A stretch of 64,000 bases of DNA from NCBI RefSeq assembly GCF_014644315.1, contig NZ_BMKL01000001.1, forward strand, positions 1,251,001 to 1,315,000, in the 5' to 3' direction. This DNA comes from Tsuneonella deserti. GTDB taxonomy: Bacteria; Pseudomonadota; Alphaproteobacteria; Sphingomonadales; Sphingomonadaceae. Shown piece after piece: positions 1-6,762 of the stretch (position 1 is the first letter of the stretch; each line of letters opens with the position of its first letter). The translations under genes were made by a program, and so were the position numbers. The notes below the pieces were generated by a model, which did not search any database, was not told the origin of the DNA, and worked only from the letters and a program-made list of their open reading frames with translations.

Positions 1-1
1 G

Positions 2-601
2 CGCCATCCGGTGACGATAACCACGAAGTCGGATCGCGTATGCGATGACATGGATCTGCTTGTAGAACTTGCTGCGCTGGACCTGGTGGCGGTGGGCATC
101 TCGGTCACGACATTGGATGCAGGTCTGTCGGCGAAGCTGGAGCCTCGCGCGGCGTCGCCGGCCAAGCGGCTTGCCGCGCTTGGCAAGTTGGTGGAGGCGG
201 GTGTGCCGGCCCACTGCGCCGTCGCGCCCGTCATTCCTGCGATCACCGATAGCTTCATGGAAGAAATCGTAGCCCAGGCAGCCGGCTTGGGGGTACGCTC
301 GGTGGGCTGGATACCGCTGCGATTGCCGAATGAAGTGGCGCCCCTGTTTCGCGAATGGTTGTCTGTTCACTTTCCCGAACGCGGCGACAAGGTGATGTCG
401 ATAGTCCGCTCGATCCGCGGAGGGCGCGACAACGATCCGCGCTTTTTCACACGCATGAAACCGAGCGGAGTGTGGGCCGATCTTTTCAGGGCGCGATTTC
501 GCGTCGCGGCGGCACGGGCGGGAATCGGGAAGCAGCGCTTCGCGCTTGATTCCTCACGCTTTCGTCCGCCGACAGCCAACGGCCAACTGAGATTGCTCTA
601 A
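2..601 (+). CDS. Radical SAM protein, C-terminal part (PA0069/Rv2578c-like)
   Basis: The frame is open from the window edge and ends at TAA 599-601, so the start and the catalytic CxxxCxxC part lie upstream. The visible 199 codons begin with RHPVTITTKSDRV, a strand typical of this radical SAM family (compare HPV-x-ITTKS), followed by repeated references to helix/strand units such as AVAPVIPAITD and the C-terminal tail. The family is related to spore photoproduct lyase-type enzymes, but its substrate is not established. It is not obviously linked to the LOV kinase downstream, from which it is separated by about 125 bp. Confidence 0.75.
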   Translation, partial: RHPVTITTKSDRVCDDMDLLVELAALDLVAVGISVTTLDAGLSAKLEPRAASPAKRLAALGKLVEAGVPAHCAVAPVIPAITDSFMEEIVAQAAGLGVRSVGWIPLRLPNEVAPLFREWLSVHFPERGDKVMSIVRSIRGGRDNDPRFFTRMKPSGVWADLFRARFRVAAARAGIGKQRFALDSSRFRPPTANGQLRLL

Positions 602-642
602 ATTTTTCTTGCTTCGCCGGGCACTGAATGGGTTTCTGAGCA

Positions 643-655
643 TTAAGTGTCTTAA
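643..655. promoter_or_regulatory. Short inverted repeat upstream of the LOV kinase
   Basis: TTAAG-TGT-CTTAA is a perfect 5-bp inverted repeat with a 3-bp centre, about 70 bp before the chosen kinase start. It may be an operator. It does not fit the CtrA box TTAA-N7-TTAA, because the spacing between the TTAA cores is 5. No clear -35/-10 pair was found around it. Confidence 0.25.
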
Positions 656-727
656 GCGACCTGGTATGGCATTGCCGCGCCGTTGCGTCGGATCATACAA
701 AGCACTGCCGCGAGGTCGATAATCCCA

Positions 728-1801
728 ATGAAGGACGATAAGAGGATCGCGCAGGATCCGATCGACTTCGGCCATCCCCAATCCAGGCAAAAGTCCGCCA
801 AGCCCTACGAAAGCTTCGAGGGAGCGTCCGGCCTTCTGTTCGAACAGGCGATGGCGCAGACGCGGATGGCGGTGTGCCTTACCGATCCGAACCAGCCCGA
901 CGACCCAATCGTCTTCTGCAACGATGCCTTCGAACGCTTGACCGGCTATACCGCCGCCGAAATTATTGGTCGCAACTGCCGCTTTCTTCAGGGCGCCCAG
1001 TCCGATCCACGCCAGGTCGCCAAGATGCGACGCGCGATCGAGCAGGAAGATGTCGCGATCTTTGAAATCCTCAATTACCGAAAAGACGGGACGCCGTTCT
1101 GGAATGCGCTCCATCTCGGACCGATCTACGATAGCGATGGGCGTCTCAAGTACTTCTTCGGCAGCCAGTGGGACGTGACTGATATTCATCTTGCGCGCGC
1201 GGAAGAGCGCCACGCCAAGGAAATGGCGCGGGAGGTGTCACACCGCCTGAAAAACGTCTTCGCCGTGATTGCCGGGATCGTGAACATTACTGGCCGGTCG
1301 ATGCAGGCAAAACAGGTTTCAAAGAAGATCAACGAACGGATTCATGCCCTCGGGCGCTCGTACGAGCCCACGCTCGACGAAGCATTCCTCGGCACGACCG
1401 AGGTGGGTCAGTCGATCCGCGCCGTGCTGAGGCCGTACGATCCCGAGGGCGACCGGATCATCTGTGAGGGTGAGCATGTGCGTAGCGAGCCGAACGCGAT
1501 CTCCGCAGTCGGCCTCACACTTCACGAACTCGCCGCCAACGCATCGAAGTATGGCGCACTGTCGAACGAAACCGGCACGATCGACGTCACGTGGAAGCAC
1601 GTGTCTGACAAACACGGCCGCCAAGCGTTGGTGGTCAGTTGGAAAGAACGCGGCGGGCCTCCGATTTCCGGTGAACCGGAGATGACGGGTACCGGATTTA
1701 ACATCAGCAGTGCCCTATTGAGTCACTCTCGCGGGGTCATCGAACCGGTTTGGGAGGCCGACGGACTGCGGGTCGAAATCTCCCTCCCCCTTTCGCATTA
1801 G
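728..1801 (+). CDS. LOV-domain (blue-light) HWE-family sensor histidine kinase
   Basis: This 357-residue cytosolic kinase has no membrane segment. Residues about 35-155 form a PAS/LOV domain with the flavin-adduct motif GRNCRFLQG (Cys84), so it should bind FMN and sense blue light. A helical linker leads to the dimerisation/phosphoacceptor segment EVSHRLKNVFAVI (His172), typical of HWE/HisKA_2 kinases. The ATP-binding part contains LHELAANASKYGALS (N box), WKERGG (the W-x-E of HWE) and GTGF. ATG 728 is preferred because GAGG lies 12 bp upstream; an in-frame TTG at 683 would add 15 residues. The architecture resembles the Erythrobacter litoralis LOV kinases EL346/EL368. The next gene, a receiver-only regulator, is the likely partner. 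Confidence 0.93.
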   Translation: MKDDKRIAQDPIDFGHPQSRQKSAKPYESFEGASGLLFEQAMAQTRMAVCLTDPNQPDDPIVFCNDAFERLTGYTAAEIIGRNCRFLQGAQSDPRQVAKMRRAIEQEDVAIFEILNYRKDGTPFWNALHLGPIYDSDGRLKYFFGSQWDVTDIHLARAEERHAKEMAREVSHRLKNVFAVIAGIVNITGRSMQAKQVSKKINERIHALGRSYEPTLDEAFLGTTEVGQSIRAVLRPYDPEGDRIICEGEHVRSEPNAISAVGLTLHELAANASKYGALSNETGTIDVTWKHVSDKHGRQALVVSWKERGGPPISGEPEMTGTGFNISSALLSHSRGVIEPVWEADGLRVEISLPLSH

Positions 1802-1816
1802 CCAGGAAGACAAAAC

Positions 1817-2161
1817 ATGAAACGCTTCCTGGTACTCGAGGACGAGCCACTGATCGCGATGGATCTCAAGCATGCGTTCGAGGACGTTGGAGCGAGCGCG
1901 GTGATGGCAGCCACGAGCGAGCAGGCGATGGAAGCCATCGACGAGAACCGGTTCTCAGGAGCGATCCTGGACGTCAATCTTGGGCGCGGAGAGACTTGCG
2001 CGCGCGCTGCGGGCAGGCTGAAGAAACTCGGTATCCCGTTCGTCCTTCACACAGGGGACCTGGACCGCTCTGGAGAGTTCCTGCGTGATCTGGAAGCGCC
2101 GGTGCTTGCAAAGCCGCAAGCCGCGGATGACGTGGTGAGCTACCTGATGGGATTACTTTAG
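1817..2161 (+). CDS. Single-domain response regulator
   Basis: This 114-residue protein is a receiver domain with no output domain. Acidic pocket Glu8-Asp9, phosphoacceptor Asp52 (AILDVNLG), Thr79 (HTG) and Lys99 (LAKP) are all present. It starts 15 bp after the LOV kinase stop behind AGGAAG, so the two genes are almost certainly one transcript and a cognate pair. With no DNA-binding domain it must act by protein interaction or as a phosphate sink. In alphaproteobacteria HWE kinases often feed the PhyR/EcfG general stress pathway, but neither phyR nor nepR is visible here, so that link is inference. Confidence 0.9.
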   Translation: MKRFLVLEDEPLIAMDLKHAFEDVGASAVMAATSEQAMEAIDENRFSGAILDVNLGRGETCARAAGRLKKLGIPFVLHTGDLDRSGEFLRDLEAPVLAKPQAADDVVSYLMGLL

Positions 2162-2198
2162 CCCGAACTCGCGCACGTCTTCCGCTGCATCACTTCGC

Positions 2199-4004
2199 TC
2201 AAACCGCGGTGGCGAAGGCATCTTCCTCGAGCGCCATCACGGCCTCGGCGCCAGTCTCGATTTTCCGGCGCAGCGAGCCCGCGTCGGGCACGAAACGATC
2301 CATGAAATATCGCGCAGTGGTGAGCTTGGCCTGATAAAATGTGTCATCCCCGTCGCCGGCTGACAGTGCCGACGAGGCCACCTTGGCCATCCTGAGCCAC
2401 ATCAGACCCAGCGAAACGATCCCCATGATGTGCATGTAGTGGTGCGCGCCGGCGCCCAGATTGTTGGGATTGGCCATGGCGTTCTGCATGAACCACATCG
2501 TCGCCGCTTTCTGTTCGCCAAGGGCACGGTCGAGTGCATCGGCCAGGGGAGCAAGTGGGTCCTGCGCCCGGGCGGAAGCGATCTCTTCGTCACAAAGGGC
2601 GAAGAAGCGCTGAATACCCGCCCCGCCCTTCATGGCCAGCTTGCGGCCGCACAAGTCCATCGCCTGGATGCCGTTCGTGCCTTCGTAGATCATCGCGATA
2701 CGGCTATCGCGCACGAACTGCTCCATCCCCCATTCCGCGATGTAGCCGTGTCCGCCGAACACCTGCTGCATATTGACGGCGACATCGAAGCCCTTGTCGG
2801 TGCCGTAACCCTTCAAGACGGGCGTCAGCAGGCCGAGCAACATGTCAGCCTCCTCCCGTTCCTCGGGAGTCGCGGCCTTGTGCGAGAGGTCGACCAGCAA
2901 AGCTGCCCAGAGGTAGAGAGCACGCATGCCTTCGGTGTAGGCCTTGGCGTCCATCAGCATCCGGCGAACGTCCGGGTGCACCAAGATCGGATCGGCCTTC
3001 GCGGATGGGTCGGCCGGTCCGGTGAGCGCCCGACCCTGCCGCCGGTCGCGCGCGTAGGCGACGGCGTTCTGGTAGGCGATCTCGGCCTGCGCGAGCCCCT
3101 GGATGCCTACGCCGAGGCGGGCGGCGTTCATCATGATGAACATGGCGGAGAGTCCCTTCATCTCCTCGCCAACCAGCCAGCCCTTTGCGCCATCGTAATT
3201 CATCACGCAGGTGGCGTTGCCGTGAATACCCATCTTGTGTTCGAGCGAGCCACACTGAACCGCGTTGCGTTCGCCGAGCGATCCGTCGGGATTGACGAGG
3301 ATCTTCGGCACAATGAACAGGCTGATGCCCTTGCTGCTGTCCGGCGCACCCGGGGTTTTTGCCAGGACGAGATGGACGATGTTGTCGGTCAGGTCGTGCT
3401 CGCCCGCCGAAATGAAGATCTTGGTCCCCGTGACGGCGTAGCTGCCGTCAGCCTGCGGTTCGGCGCGCGTGCGGATCAGCCCCAGGTCGGTTCCGCACTG
3501 GGGCTCGGTCAGGTTCATGGTGCCGAGCCACTCGCTGGCGATCATCCTCGGAGCATAAAGTGCCTTCTGCTCGTCGCTTCCGGTTGCCAGGATCGCGCTC
3601 ACCGCACCGTTCGTCAGCCCGGGATACATGCCGAAGGAATGGTTGGCGGTGGAGACGAATTCCTCGAGCACGAAACCGAGCACGTGCGGCATTCCCTGGC
3701 CGCCGAACTCCGTCGGCTGAGACAGCGTGCTCCAACCTGCCTCGACGTACTGGTCGAACGCAGCCTTGAAGCCGGTCGGCGTGGTCACCGAGCCATCGGG
3801 GTGGCGCGTGCAGCCCTCGCGATCTCCCACCTGGTTCAGCGGATGAAGAACTTCGGATGCGAAGCGTCCACACCCGTCGATAACGGAATCGATCAGATCT
3901 GGAGTTGCACTCTCGAACCCGGGCAAGTTGCCATAGCCAGGCAGGTCGAGGACTTCCTTGACGATGAACTTCGCGTCGCGCGTGGGGGCGGTGTAACTGG
4001 GCAT
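2199..4004 (-). CDS. Acyl-CoA dehydrogenase, long DmdC/FadE-like form
   Basis: The 601-residue FAD enzyme oxidises an acyl-CoA to the enoyl-CoA. Its length and extra C-terminal domain (after about residue 465) match the DmdC-like group of roughly 600 residues rather than the 380-residue short-chain enzymes. Visible family blocks are MNLTEPQCGTDLG (FAD/substrate loop), KIFISAGEHDL, FGGHGYIAEWGMEQFVRD and YEGTNGIQAMDL with catalytic Glu441. AAGGA lies 8 bp before the ATG. The MerR-type gene immediately upstream on the same strand ends 14 bp before the start, suggesting an operon and a role in fatty-acid or branched-chain acyl-CoA breakdown. The true substrate cannot be read from sequence. Confidence 0.93.
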   Translation of the reverse strand: MPSYTAPTRDAKFIVKEVLDLPGYGNLPGFESATPDLIDSVIDGCGRFASEVLHPLNQVGDREGCTRHPDGSVTTPTGFKAAFDQYVEAGWSTLSQPTEFGGQGMPHVLGFVLEEFVSTANHSFGMYPGLTNGAVSAILATGSDEQKALYAPRMIASEWLGTMNLTEPQCGTDLGLIRTRAEPQADGSYAVTGTKIFISAGEHDLTDNIVHLVLAKTPGAPDSSKGISLFIVPKILVNPDGSLGERNAVQCGSLEHKMGIHGNATCVMNYDGAKGWLVGEEMKGLSAMFIMMNAARLGVGIQGLAQAEIAYQNAVAYARDRRQGRALTGPADPSAKADPILVHPDVRRMLMDAKAYTEGMRALYLWAALLVDLSHKAATPEEREEADMLLGLLTPVLKGYGTDKGFDVAVNMQQVFGGHGYIAEWGMEQFVRDSRIAMIYEGTNGIQAMDLCGRKLAMKGGAGIQRFFALCDEEIASARAQDPLAPLADALDRALGEQKAATMWFMQNAMANPNNLGAGAHHYMHIMGIVSLGLMWLRMAKVASSALSAGDGDDTFYQAKLTTARYFMDRFVPDAGSLRRKIETGAEAVMALEEDAFATAV

Positions 4005-4017
4005 CGGTCAGTCCTTG

Positions 4018-4461
4018 TTAGCCTTCGTCTGCGACGCGTTCGACGTGGGCGATGAATGCGGTGAGCTCGGCAATGGCGGAATCGATATCGGCCCGTTGCC
4101 GCTTGAGCTGTGCCACGTGCGTGCGGCACTTCTCGATCGTGACGCGGCGCTGCTCAACGCGGCCGTCGCCCAGATCGTAGAGGTCGATCATCTCGCGTAT
4201 TTCGCCAAGGCTGAACCCAACGTTCTTGGCGCGCATGATCCAGGCAAGGCGGGCACGGTCGCGCTTAGAGTAGATGCGGGCCAGTCCAACGCGGCGCGGC
4301 GCGATCAGCCCTTCGTCCTCATAAAACCGCAAGGCGCGTGCGGTGCAGCCGAATTCTTCCGTCAGGTCGGAGATGGAGAACTGTTCGCGTTCCAGGTGGT
4401 CGGGGCGATCGATGTGAGCACTGTGACCGGAAGATTGAGGTGTGCGCACTGGCTCGTCCAT
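4018..4461 (-). CDS. MerR-family transcriptional regulator (LiuR-like)
   Basis: The 147-residue protein has an N-terminal winged helix-turn-helix at about residues 28-95 (FSISDLTEEFGCTARALRFY, then GLIAPRR and the MRAKNVGFSLGEIREM wing) and a C-terminal coiled coil. There are no metal-binding cysteines of the MerR/CueR kind. This arrangement and the acyl-CoA dehydrogenase behind it resemble LiuR-type regulators of fatty-acid and branched-chain amino-acid degradation. Residues 1-27 are low-complexity and poorly conserved in appearance. The start ATG has no good ribosome-binding site, and the proposed promoter places transcription start at or near it, so a leaderless mRNA is possible. Confidence 0.85.
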   Translation of the reverse strand: MDEPVRTPQSSGHSAHIDRPDHLEREQFSISDLTEEFGCTARALRFYEDEGLIAPRRVGLARIYSKRDRARLAWIMRAKNVGFSLGEIREMIDLYDLGDGRVEQRRVTIEKCRTHVAQLKRQRADIDSAIAELTAFIAHVERVADEG

Positions 4462-4467
4462 TGCCCG

Positions 4468-4497
4468 CCAATAGTCGTTGGTTTACGTTTCCGTCAA
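4468..4497 (-). promoter_or_regulatory. Predicted promoter and MerR/LiuR-type operator
   Basis: On the minus strand TTGACG (4497-4492) is followed by GAAACGTAAAC and, 18 bp later, by TATTGG (4473-4468). TTGACGGAAACGTAAA is close to the TTGACGTTTACGTAAA-type box recognised by LiuR-like MerR proteins in proteobacteria. The long 18-19 bp spacer suits MerR-type control. The site overlaps the hisI stop codon and lies directly before the merR-like gene, so autoregulation of the regulator/acyl-CoA dehydrogenase pair is likely. Confidence 0.5.
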
Positions 4498-4856
4498 GTT
4501 GTGACGGAACGGAGAGCATCGTTATCGAGTTCTCTGAAGAAGCACGAGACGGCTCCGGTGTGGCAAGTGGGACCGTCCGGGCGGCATTCCAGCACCAGCG
4601 CATCCTGGTCACAATCGACGAGAATCTTCTCGACGTGGAGCACGTGACCGGAGCTCTCGCCCTTCTTCCAAAGCCGACCGCGAGAGCGCGAGCGGAAGTG
4701 TGCGAAGCCTGTTCTCCGCGTTTCCGCGAGCGCCTCGGCATCCATGAAGGCGACCATCAGGACAGCCCGCGTTGTCACGTCCACGACTACCGCGCTGAGA
4801 AGCCCCTGGCCGTCGAACTTCGGAGCGAAGAGGTCATCACTCTGCACGTTCATCAC
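4494..4856 (-). CDS. hisI: Phosphoribosyl-AMP cyclohydrolase
   Basis: HisI opens the adenine ring of PR-AMP in the third step of histidine synthesis. The 120-residue length is normal for the monofunctional enzyme. Diagnostic blocks are FMDAEAL (37-43), HFRSRSRGRLWKKGESSGH (53-71), DCDQDA (81-86) and GPTCHTG..SCF (95-106). Asp81, Asp83 and Asp85 fit the Mg site, and Cys82, Cys98 and Cys105 fit the zinc site with the family spacing 16 and 7. It stands apart from any other his gene here. There is no HisE fusion. Confidence 0.96.
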   Translation of the reverse strand: MMNVQSDDLFAPKFDGQGLLSAVVVDVTTRAVLMVAFMDAEALAETRRTGFAHFRSRSRGRLWKKGESSGHVLHVEKILVDCDQDALVLECRPDGPTCHTGAVSCFFRELDNDALRSVTT

Positions 4857-5158
4857 TTCCCAGACTTACGTCCTTCAAGAGCGGCCTTGTTGCAGGATAA
4901 CCACAGATCTCGGGCAAAAACAGTGACCTTACAAGTTGGTGCTTTGTCGAACAGATGTTCAATGAGACACCTGTAGGGCAGTCCGAGGGGGTTGCGAACT
5001 GGAATTCCGGTGCCGACAGAGCGCCAGGTTCAGGGACGACCGATACCAGTCGCAGGCGCGATCGGGTCGGCAGACGATTGAGGGATCGGATCCAGGTGGC
5101 CGAAGGGGGAGGCCACCGCAGCCTGAGGAGCAATCCACGGCGGATCCAGCGTATTTCG
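4857..5158. other. About 300 bp without a recognised gene
   Basis: No frame on either strand gives a protein I recognise, and the open stretches have arginine/serine-rich, shadow-like composition. The region contains a 7-bp stem (GGTGGCC 5095-5101 with GGCCACC 5111-5117) and leads on the plus strand into a strong GC hairpin with a T-rich tail at 5167-5198. It also must contain the hisI promoter on the minus strand. A plus-strand small RNA is possible, but it does not show signatures of 6S, SRP, RNase P or tmRNA. Confidence 0.4.
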
Positions 5159-5956
5159 TCACGGCACGCCCGGGGTTAACGCCCCGGGCGTTTCGTTTAG
5201 GGCTTTATCACCCTCCGCTTCATCGAGCACGCGGGCGAAGCAGGCAATGATGACTTTGGCGGCGCCGGCTGCCTTCAGCGCCTTCACGCAAGCCTCTGTC
5301 GTGGCCCCGCTGGTCAGCACGTCGTCTACCAGGATTATCTGCGCGGCCTTTATCTCGCCGAGGAGCCGCGGCCCCACTTCGAGTGCCCCCGCCAGTGCGC
5401 GAGCGCGCGCGGTGCGTCCCAGCCCGCCCAGCATTGGCGTTCGCTTGCGCCGGACCAGGCCGTCCACGACGAGCCTGGCGCCGCTGCGGCGAGCTACCTC
5501 CCTCGCCAGGAGCGCGGCCTGGTTGAAGCCGCGGGACCAGAGCCGCCATCGATGGAGGGGGACCGGCACCGCCAGCCATTCGCCCTCGAGCGCGGGAAGC
5601 CGAGCAACAATCAGCCGGGCCAGCATCGGCGCCATCGCGATCCGGCCGCCGTGCTTGAAGGCTAACACCAGCTTGCGCGAGCCCTCGCCATAGAGCGTGC
5701 CGGCGGCGATGCCGTCGTGACGGGGAGGATGACCCATGCAAGGTGCGCAGATTGCTCCGCCCTGCACTGCGAATTCTTCAAACGGGCGCTGGCACAAGCG
5801 ACAGGATGGATCGCCCGGGATGCGTAGCTCGCTCCAGCAGGGACCGCACAGGCCACCCTGCGCGCCGATCGCCGAACCACAAAGCGGACATCGCGGAGGA
5901 TAGACGAGGTCCACGAGGGGCGCGAGGCTGGCCTTCAGAGTTGTGGCGAACGTCAT
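5159..5956 (-). CDS. comF: ComF family phosphoribosyltransferase-like protein
   Basis: The 265-residue protein has an N-terminal double zinc ribbon (Cys23/26/37/40 and Cys52/55/70/73) followed by a type I phosphoribosyltransferase fold with VPVPLHRWRLWSRGFNQA and the PRPP loop IILVDDVLTSGATT. This is the ComF/GntX architecture, linked in other bacteria to DNA uptake. The last dozen residues (NETPGALTPGVP) run through a perfect GC hairpin in the DNA and look like a tail added after the usual ComF end. It is divergent from the methyltransferase at 6004. Confidence 0.88.
   Translation of the reverse strand: MTFATTLKASLAPLVDLVYPPRCPLCGSAIGAQGGLCGPCWSELRIPGDPSCRLCQRPFEEFAVQGGAICAPCMGHPPRHDGIAAGTLYGEGSRKLVLAFKHGGRIAMAPMLARLIVARLPALEGEWLAVPVPLHRWRLWSRGFNQAALLAREVARRSGARLVVDGLVRRKRTPMLGGLGRTARARALAGALEVGPRLLGEIKAAQIILVDDVLTSGATTEACVKALKAAGAAKVIIACFARVLDEAEGDKALNETPGALTPGVP
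5167..5198 (+). terminator. GC hairpin with T-rich tail on the plus strand
   Basis: CGCCCGGGG (5167-5175) pairs perfectly with CCCCGGGCG (5182-5190) around a 6-base loop and is followed by TTTCGTTT. This is terminator-like for plus-strand transcription, although the only plus-strand sequence before it is the unexplained 4857-5158 stretch. It lies inside the last codons of comF, which reads the other way. Confidence 0.45.
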
Positions 5957-6003
5957 CTAGATGCCACTTGCAACGCGGCGCGGGATGGTGCGTTGCTCGA
6001 CCA

Positions 6004-6762
6004 ATGGCCCAGCCCGCTCCCCCGCTCATTTTCAGTTCTTCCCGGAAGGCCGCTCGTGCGGCGCGGGCCATGGCCCTCGGGCAACGCAAGGGTGCGGCGG
6101 ACTGGCTGGCGGCGGCACTGATCGACGACGCTTTCGATCGGATCGAGTTCATGCGAGTGCAACCGGGCCGCGCGCTGGTTCTCGGCAGTGGCGCGGGAGA
6201 ACTCGGACGATTGCTCGAGCGCAAGGAATTCACGGTAACGGTCCTCGCACCCGATGAAATCGATCTCGAGCAGCCCATTCCGTCGGACGGATTCGCCCTC
6301 ATCGCGAGCCTCGCGGCGCTCGATACCGTCAACGACCTGCCCGGGGCGCTTATCCATCATCACGCAGCGCTGGCGCCCGGGGGCGTGATGCTGGCGAGCC
6401 TGGTGGGCGCCGGGAGTCTTCCGCGCCTGCGTTCGGCGCTTCTTGCGGCCGATGGAGAGCGGCCGGCTGCGCGGCTTCACCCAGCAGTCGATGCCCGGTC
6501 GGGCGCGGGCCTGCTTCAGCGCACAGGTTTCGCCCGTCAGGTTGCTGACGCCTGGACGCTCCGGTTGCGCTACCGCTCGTTCGACACGCTCATCACAGAC
6601 CTGCGCGATCAGGGGCTCACCAGCGTGCTGGCAGACGCGCCGCCGCCTCTCACGCGCGAAGGCCTCGACCGAGCGCGATCCGACTTCCTCGCGCAGGCCG
6701 ACGAGACTGGAAAGGTCGTCGAGACGATCGAGGTGCTGACCCTGACGGGCTGGCACGGCTAG
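6004..6762 (+). CDS. SAM-dependent methyltransferase-like protein (NDUFAF5/BioC type)
   Basis: The start was set at ATG 6004, which gives 252 residues; longer in-frame starts run into comF and have shadow-like composition. The N-terminus (SSSRKAARAARAMALGQRKG) matches the arginine-rich motif of the NDUFAF5/BioC-like group. A degenerate Rossmann motif VLGSGAGELGRLL follows at about residues 58-70, then LIASLAALDTVNDLPGAL and LAPGGVMLASLVG. The glycine-rich loop retains GSGAG, but the acidic end of strand 2 is unclear, so catalysis is not certain. It converges on ppdK with a 4-bp overlap of the ends. Confidence 0.75.
   Translation: MAQPAPPLIFSSSRKAARAARAMALGQRKGAADWLAAALIDDAFDRIEFMRVQPGRALVLGSGAGELGRLLERKEFTVTVLAPDEIDLEQPIPSDGFALIASLAALDTVNDLPGALIHHHAALAPGGVMLASLVGAGSLPRLRSALLAADGERPAARLHPAVDARSGAGLLQRTGFARQVADAWTLRLRYRSFDTLITDLRDQGLTSVLADAPPPLTREGLDRARSDFLAQADETGKVVETIEVLTLTGWHG

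Noticed and set aside
643..655. CtrA binding site before the LOV kinase
   Set aside because: The TTAA cores are 5 bp apart instead of 7; it is kept only as a weak inverted repeat.
2430..4055. A long plus-strand open frame opposite the acyl-CoA dehydrogenase
   Set aside because: It is the antisense of a well-conserved dehydrogenase, has no ribosome-binding site, and its sequence has no domain; high GC keeps the opposite frame open.
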